Source: CAYJXJ01 sp964374095 (GTDB taxonomy: Bacteria > Elusimicrobiota > Elusimicrobia > UBA1565 > UBA9628). From it: DNA of 17,329 nucleotides. Shown here one piece after another: positions 13,485 through 17,329 of this stretch; position 1 is the stretch's first letter; each line of letters begins with the position of its first letter. The stretch is from NCBI GenBank assembly GCA_964374095.1, contig CAYJXJ010000095.1, forward strand, positions 1 to 17,329, in the 5' to 3' direction. The notes under the pieces were generated by a model that did no database searches, had not been told where the DNA came from, and worked only from the letters and a program-made list of their open reading frames with translations. Position numbers and translations under genes: made by a program.

Positions 13485-13490
13485 GATGTA
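13485..13490 (-). promoter_or_regulatory. -10-like hexamer 6 nt before the ppdK ATG
   Basis: TACATC followed by six bases and then ATG 13478 on the minus strand, with no Shine-Dalgarno. A weak -35 (TTGTGC, 13514-13509) is 18 nt upstream. Consistent with a leaderless transcript. Confidence 0.35.
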
Positions 13491-13548
13491 GCAAAAGTGC
13501 GCGGGGCGGCACAATGGACAATGAGCCACAGGCTCGACCGCTATTTTG

Positions 13549-13596
13549 GAGGTCCGCTTTCATCTGGGCCTTTAGGCCCACCGGGCTTGGGACCTC
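13549..13596. repeat. Nested inverted repeats between divergent genes
   Basis: The outer arms GAGGTCC (13549-13555) and GGACCTC (13590-13596) enclose an inner hairpin TGGGCC-TTTA-GGCCCA (13565-13580). The element lies about 70 nt upstream of the ppdK start on the minus strand and 30 nt before the -10 box of the amidase gene. It could be a structured RNA in the ppdK leader or a protein site. I recognise no riboswitch class. Confidence 0.45.
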
Positions 13597-13626
13597 GGGG
13601 CCCTTCTCCACCCCGACCGGCGGGAG

Positions 13627-13632
13627 TACACT
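13627..13632 (+). promoter_or_regulatory. -10 box 6 nt before the amidase ATG
   Basis: TACACT ends exactly 6 nt before ATG 13639, with only CTCCCT between. This spacing puts the transcript start at the start codon. No clear -35 and no Shine-Dalgarno. Confidence 0.5.
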
Positions 13633-13638
13633 CTCCCT

Positions 13639-14757
13639 ATGCCCCGAGTGCTCCGGCTCCTCCCTGCGATCCTGACCGCCCTTCTCGCCGGCTGCCGTGA
13701 GAACGGCGGGGGAGGCCCTTCCTCCGATTGGGAGCCGCCGCTGGAGCGGGCGCCCCAGGCCGCCCAGGAAGAGCCCTCCGATCGATTCGTGACGGTGCGC
13801 GGCCTGCGGGATCAGATGAACGACGCCGTGGCCGCGCCTCCCCGGGCGGAAGAATCCCTGGGCCGGGATTGGCGCGTGAGCTTCGACGGCGAGCGCAAGG
13901 GCTTGGGGCTCCTCCCCGACAAGGGGACGGTCTACGCGGGTCCCGGAGCGCCTTCCTCGGCGCGGCGTCAGCGCGTCCGGATGCAGGAGCCGCGCAGGCC
14001 GGCCTTGCGGGTGGAAGAGCCTCCCTCTCCCGACGTGCCGCGGGCCGATCTTCCCCGGGCCGACGGCGACGACGGGCCCAAAGGGGCCGGCCCCACCATG
14101 AAGGCCTTTGCCGCCTTCCAGCAGAAGCTCTACCAAACGCTCTCCCCGCTGGTCAGCCGCTTGGGCTGGAACGCGCGCGCTCCCAAGGCGAGTCCCGTCC
14201 GCCACAATCCCTTTCATGTCACGGTCCACCACACCGAGGGCCTTCAGACCATGACCGTCGACGAGGGTCGCGCCGCGGTGCGCAATATCCAGCACTACCA
14301 TATGTATGGCCGGGCCAAGGAGGGCAAGGAAGCCTTCAGCGACGTGGGATACCATTTCCTTATCGGCGGCGACGGGGCGATTTTCGAGGGGCGCCATGCC
14401 GAGCATCTGGGGTCCCATGCCGGCGGGTCCAATGACGGCAACATCGGCATCGCCTTGATGGGCAATTTCAACAAGCACCAGCCGACCAAGGCGCAGCTCG
14501 ACAGCCTCCGCCATCTGGTGGCTTTCCTGGCCATCAAGTATAAGAAGGACCCGGGCCAGAAAGGCTTCTTGAACGGCCACAACCATTACACCCACACCGA
14601 TTGTCCCGGCAAGAATCTCCGCGCCATGCTCGACGCTCTCCGCATCGAAATCGACGCCGAGGCCACGCGGACCGCCGACACCCTCAGCACCCAAAAGAAT
14701 TCCGCCGACGCCGGGAGTTTCCGGCCCGTCGTCGCCTACCGCCCGACCGGCTCTTGA
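13639..14757 (+). CDS. Lipoprotein N-acetylmuramoyl-L-alanine amidase (Amidase_2/PGRP fold)
   Basis: 372 residues. The signal peptide ends in a lipobox, LLAGC, with Cys19 as the lipid anchor, so the protein should sit on a membrane facing the periplasm. Residues 20-185 are a low-complexity, Pro- and charge-rich spacer. The Amidase_2 domain (about 186-340) has the zinc ligands His197 (VTVHHTEG), His314 and Cys322 (GHNHYTHTDCPG), spaced as in T7 lysozyme, with Tyr238 in DVGYHFLI. The reaction cuts the bond between muramic acid and L-alanine in peptidoglycan. The TGA overlaps the ATG of the FKBP gene by one base, so the two are co-translated. The start lacks a Shine-Dalgarno but has a -10 box 6 nt upstream. 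Confidence 0.92.
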   Translation: MPRVLRLLPAILTALLAGCRENGGGGPSSDWEPPLERAPQAAQEEPSDRFVTVRGLRDQMNDAVAAPPRAEESLGRDWRVSFDGERKGLGLLPDKGTVYAGPGAPSSARRQRVRMQEPRRPALRVEEPPSPDVPRADLPRADGDDGPKGAGPTMKAFAAFQQKLYQTLSPLVSRLGWNARAPKASPVRHNPFHVTVHHTEGLQTMTVDEGRAAVRNIQHYHMYGRAKEGKEAFSDVGYHFLIGGDGAIFEGRHAEHLGSHAGGSNDGNIGIALMGNFNKHQPTKAQLDSLRHLVAFLAIKYKKDPGQKGFLNGHNHYTHTDCPGKNLRAMLDALRIEIDAEATRTADTLSTQKNSADAGSFRPVVAYRPTGS

Positions 14758-15233
14758 TGCCCCGGCGGGCCGCCTTCCTCGTCTTTCTCGGGGTTTGCGC
14801 GTGTTCACGGGAGCCGGTTGTTCAACCCGGCTCGCGCGTGAGGATGCACTACTCCGTCCTGATTGACGGCCGCGTGGTGGAAGGCCGCGGCGAGAACACG
14901 GGCCCCTGGGAGTTTACTCAGGGCGCCGGAGAGGTGCTTCCCGGCGTCGACGCCGCGGTGCTGGGGCTGAAGGCCGGAGAGGAGCGCGCGCTCGATATTC
15001 CCGCGGAGAGCGCCTATGGACTTCGCGATCCCGGCGGCGTGAGACGCGTGGTGCGCTCCGCATTCGGGGGCATGGACCTCGAGCCCGGCATGAAGATCGA
15101 CGGGATGCAGCACGGCCGGGCCCGGAGCGCGACCGTGGTGGCCGTTGGGTCCGCCGCGGTCACCCTCGACTTCAACCATCCCCGGGCCGGCAAGGCCGTC
15201 CGGGTCCGCTTCAAGATCCTCGAAGTCCGCTGA
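14757..15233 (+). CDS. SlyD-like FKBP peptidyl-prolyl isomerase, lipoprotein
   Basis: 158 residues. The short signal peptide MPRRAAFLVFLGVCAC suggests a lipoprotein anchored at Cys16 (VCAC) or Cys14. The FKBP core has GSRVRMHYSVLIDGRVVE, then WEFTQGAGEVLPGVDAAVLGLKAGEE and IPAESAYGLRD. An inserted flap-like segment (about 85-135) and the ending LDFNHPRAGKAVRVRFKILEV match the SlyD type, where the insert binds unfolded chains. It should speed prolyl isomerisation and act as a chaperone in the periplasm, whereas classical SlyD is cytoplasmic and has a His-rich tail, absent here. ATG 14757 overlaps the amidase stop (TGATG), pointing to joint production; the amidase may be a client (inference). 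Confidence 0.9.
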   Translation: MPRRAAFLVFLGVCACSREPVVQPGSRVRMHYSVLIDGRVVEGRGENTGPWEFTQGAGEVLPGVDAAVLGLKAGEERALDIPAESAYGLRDPGGVRRVVRSAFGGMDLEPGMKIDGMQHGRARSATVVAVGSAAVTLDFNHPRAGKAVRVRFKILEVR

Positions 15234-15347
15234 GGACATCCCGGCCGGCCGACGGGAGCTACCAGCGTTTCAGGTAGGCGTACACGGCGTTCCGGGTCGC
15301 GCCACTGAGGGGCCTCTGGATGCGATCCTGTTGCGGCGCCGCGATCG

Positions 15348-16871
15348 TCAGGCGGGCAGACCGGACTCGAACACCCGGAGCACTTCCGCCACCTCGGCCG
15401 CGTTGCGCGCCTTGAGCAACCGACGCTTCAGGGCGCGGTTCATCATCAGCGTGGCGATCTTCGAGAGGATGCGCAGTTGGACGACCGGCTCCTTGAGCGG
15501 CGTGAGGATGAGGAACAGCAGCTTCACCGGTCGCTTGTCCGGCGCGTCGAAGGGGATGCCGGCCGGGGCATGGCCGATAGCGACCATGGCCTTGGCCAAG
15601 CTGGGCAGGCGGCCGTGGGGCAGGGCCATCTCGGAGCCGATGGCGCTTGTCAGGCCCTGCTCGCGTTTCCAGATGATCTCGTAGGCCTCCTGGAGGTCGA
15701 AGTCCGGCCGCGCGTCGTGCAGCTTCTGCAGCAGTTTGCGGATCGCCTCGGAACGGTCGAGGGCCTGGAGGTCGAGCAGCAGCGCTTCCGGCACCCATAG
15801 CTCGGACAGGGAGCCCGCCGGGAGCGGCTCGAATTCGTCGCGGATCTCCCCGACCAGTTCCTCGAGGATGTCCTCCATCGTCACGAGACCGACGACTTGC
15901 CCGGCCGCTGTCTTGACCAGAGCCATATGCAGCTTCTTTAGCTGGAAGTCCGTCAGCACGGATTCAAGCGCGGCGTCCTCGCGCACGACCGGGAGGTCGC
16001 GCCGGAGTTTCATGAGGTCAGGCGCCTCCTGGGCGCCCGCCCCGGTCAGATGGACGGCAACATCCATCATGTGGACGTAGCCCAGAGACTGGTCCAAGGA
16101 ACCCTCGCATAGCGGATAACGGGTCTGACGCCGGGTGCGTATGACGGCAAGATTTTCTTCCCAGATGCGCCGCGACGACAGGAAATCGACGTTGTCGCGC
16201 GGGGTCATCACGTCCTTGACTTTCTGGGAGGCGAAGTCGAACATGTTCTCGAAGAGCAGGAGGCGCCGGAGGGGGAATTTTCCGTGCTCCTCGGCCGAAC
16301 TGATCAGCATCCTCAGCTCCTCCTCAGAGTGCACCATCTCCTCGCCGCTCGCGGGCTTGAACCCGATCAGCCGCAGCAACAGGTTCGAGGTCCTGTTGAG
16401 CGCGGTCAGCGGCCAGTAGAACGCGCGGTAGAACCACCTCATCGGCCTGGCGATGAGCATGGCCGATCGCTCGGAGTATTGGATCGCGATGGACTTTGGC
16501 ATCAGCTCTCCGAGGATGACGTGTAGGAAGGTGATGGCCACGAAGGCGACTCCGAAGGCGATGCCATGGATGACCGCCTGGGGTGCCGTGGGCCAGAAGG
16601 CGTGTACCCAGGGCTCGAGCAGGCGGGCCATCGCGGGCTCGCCGATCCAGCCCAATCCCAGGCTGGCGATGGTGATGCCGAGTTGGGTCGCGGAGAGGTA
16701 CTCGTCGAGGTGGTGGACCAGCTCCTTGGCGACCGTCGCGTTCGTGTAGCCCTTCGCTGAGAGCTCTTCGAGTCGGGTGAGGCGGGTCTTGACGATGGAG
16801 AACTCGACCATCACGAAGAAGGCGTTCGCCAGGACCAGGGCAGCGGCCATCAGCAGTTGCAGCAAGTCCAC
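15348..16871 (-). CDS. DUF21 (CNNM)-CBS membrane protein fused to a PTS EIIA type-2 domain
   Basis: 507 residues. The N-terminal DUF21 transporter-like domain (about 1-190) has hydrophobic segments at 5-27, 60-80, 98-123 and 136-170 and the motif VILGELMPKSIAIQ. A CBS pair follows (about 215-345: KVKDVMTPRDNVDFL and GLVTMEDILEELVGEIRDEF). Relatives (HlyC/CorC family) normally end in a CorC_HlyC domain. Here residues about 365-500 instead match PtsN-type EIIA: a helical start, REQGLTSAIGSEMALPHGRL with the phosphorylatable His419, and FDAPDKRPVKLLFLILTP. This suggests ion transport or efflux sensed through nucleotides at the CBS pair and phosphorylation at His419 (inference). The start is GTG 16871; there is no Shine-Dalgarno and TAATAT lies 6 nt upstream. 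The TerC-family gene precedes it on the same strand, 93 nt away. Confidence 0.88.
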   Translation of the reverse strand: MDLLQLLMAAALVLANAFFVMVEFSIVKTRLTRLEELSAKGYTNATVAKELVHHLDEYLSATQLGITIASLGLGWIGEPAMARLLEPWVHAFWPTAPQAVIHGIAFGVAFVAITFLHVILGELMPKSIAIQYSERSAMLIARPMRWFYRAFYWPLTALNRTSNLLLRLIGFKPASGEEMVHSEEELRMLISSAEEHGKFPLRRLLLFENMFDFASQKVKDVMTPRDNVDFLSSRRIWEENLAVIRTRRQTRYPLCEGSLDQSLGYVHMMDVAVHLTGAGAQEAPDLMKLRRDLPVVREDAALESVLTDFQLKKLHMALVKTAAGQVVGLVTMEDILEELVGEIRDEFEPLPAGSLSELWVPEALLLDLQALDRSEAIRKLLQKLHDARPDFDLQEAYEIIWKREQGLTSAIGSEMALPHGRLPSLAKAMVAIGHAPAGIPFDAPDKRPVKLLFLILTPLKEPVVQLRILSKIATLMMNRALKRRLLKARNAAEVAEVLRVFESGLPA

Positions 16872-16877
16872 GCCGCG

Positions 16878-16883
16878 ATATTA
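16878..16883 (-). promoter_or_regulatory. -10 box 6 nt before the DUF21 gene start
   Basis: TAATAT on the minus strand, then six bases, then GTG 16871. No Shine-Dalgarno lies between. No clear -35. It fits the leaderless pattern of other genes here. Confidence 0.45.
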
Positions 16884-16940
16884 GCTTTTCACGGCCTGGG
16901 AGGCCCAGCGCTAAAGTTCAGGGAGCAAGACTCCTCAGCA

Positions 16941-16953
16941 GAGGCGCGGCCTC
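16941..16953. other. Small hairpin after the TerC-family gene
   Basis: GAGGC and GCCTC pair around GCG, 12 nt past the TerC stop on the minus strand. No U tract follows, so it is a weak terminator candidate. Confidence 0.25.
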
Positions 16954-16964
16954 CGGCGCATCGA

Positions 16965-17329
16965 TTACGACGAAGGTCGAGTCAAATCCGATTCGAACCG
17001 GTGATGGAGGACGACCGGCGCGATCTTCCTGCGCATCCGCATATTCAAGAGCTCGATACCCAGGGAGAACGCCATCGCGAAGTAGATGGTGCCCTTGCCG
17101 ACGTGCTGCCCCATCCCTTCCGCAATCAGCATGACGCCGATGAGAAGGAGGAAGCTCAGCGCGAGAATCTTCATGCTGGGATGGCGGTTGACGAAGTCGC
17201 CAATCCGGCCTGCGAACACGAGCATGACGCCGACGGCCACCACCATGGCGATCACCATCACGAAGACGTGCTGAGCCATCCCGACCGCCGTGATGACCGA
17301 GTCGAGCGAGAACACGACATCGAGAGCAA
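16965..17329 (-). CDS. TerC-family integral membrane protein, C-terminal part
   Basis: The frame is open to the window end and the start lies beyond it; 120 residues are visible. The first residues, ALDVVFSLDSVITAVGM, are the TerC hallmark with two acidic residues that face the membrane interior. Membrane segments follow: HVFVMVIAMVVAVGVMLVFA, then after RIGDFVNRHPSMKI a second, LALSFLLLIGVMLIAEG, and a third near KGTIYFAMAFSLGIELLNM. The chain ends in a basic tail after MRMRRK. TerC proteins are linked to tellurite resistance and, more generally, to Mn and other metal export or metal loading of secreted enzymes. A GTG at 17315 is not the start, because the motif begins upstream. It shares strand with the DUF21-CBS gene 93 nt downstream, another candidate metal transporter. 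Confidence 0.9.
   Translation of the reverse strand, partial: ALDVVFSLDSVITAVGMAQHVFVMVIAMVVAVGVMLVFAGRIGDFVNRHPSMKILALSFLLLIGVMLIAEGMGQHVGKGTIYFAMAFSLGIELLNMRMRRKIAPVVLHHRFESDLTRPSS

Noticed and set aside
12793..14808. 671-codon minus-strand open frame spanning ppdK start, the intergenic region and the amidase gene
   Set aside because: It runs antisense to the amidase and in another frame of ppdK, and has no recognisable motifs. Long shadow frames are common at this GC content.
15259..15347. Minus-strand frame ending in GATRNAVYAYLKRW after the DUF21 gene
   Set aside because: It looks slightly protein-like, but there is no start within the intergenic stretch and the frame upstream is a shadow of the EIIA-coding region. 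At most a remnant; evidence too thin.

Overview
The window is a high-GC bacterial scaffold. A run of ten N at 10519-10528 marks an assembly gap, so it probably comes from a draft or metagenome assembly. Several proteins carry signal peptides or lipoboxes, and genes for a PUFA-synthase-type dehydratase, a peptidoglycan amidase, a class I c-di-GMP riboswitch and TerC-like and DUF21 membrane proteins are present. This suggests a free-living diderm. I cannot assign a phylum from the sequence.

Region 1 (1-7943, + strand) is a lipid-hydrocarbon cluster. It opens with the C-terminal part of a PfaC-like double hot-dog dehydratase that runs in from outside the window. The long-chain olefin genes oleA (acyl-CoA Claisen condensation), oleB (beta-lactone decarboxylase), oleC (beta-lactone synthetase) and oleD (2-alkyl-3-ketoacid reductase) follow. 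Two foreign-looking pairs sit inside this otherwise tightly packed unit. An ABC/OLD-like ATPase and a stand-alone TOPRIM-like protein, of visibly lower GC, lie between the dehydratase and oleA. An AbrB/PIN toxin-antitoxin pair with its own promoter and palindromic operator lies between oleC and oleD. Stop and start codons overlap at nearly every junction, so both pairs are woven into the operon.

Region 2 (about 7944-9013) is convergent and then divergent. A small secreted protein of unknown function is encoded on the minus strand. It sits behind a leader of about 475 nt with a near-consensus promoter, a class I c-di-GMP riboswitch and an intrinsic terminator.

Region 3 (9014-13478) holds a secreted protein with a possible Cys/His peptidase domain, an orphan UPF0175 antitoxin-like gene beside the gap, and pyruvate phosphate dikinase on the minus strand. 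A strong unassigned promoter points into the 3' end of the dikinase gene.

Region 4 (13639-17329) holds a lipoprotein amidase coupled to a SlyD-like FKBP lipoprotein on the + strand. On the minus strand are a DUF21-CBS protein whose C-terminus is a PTS EIIA domain and a TerC-family protein cut by the window end. Several genes have a TAnnnT hexamer 6-7 nt before the start codon and no Shine-Dalgarno sequence, which suggests leaderless transcripts are common in this organism.
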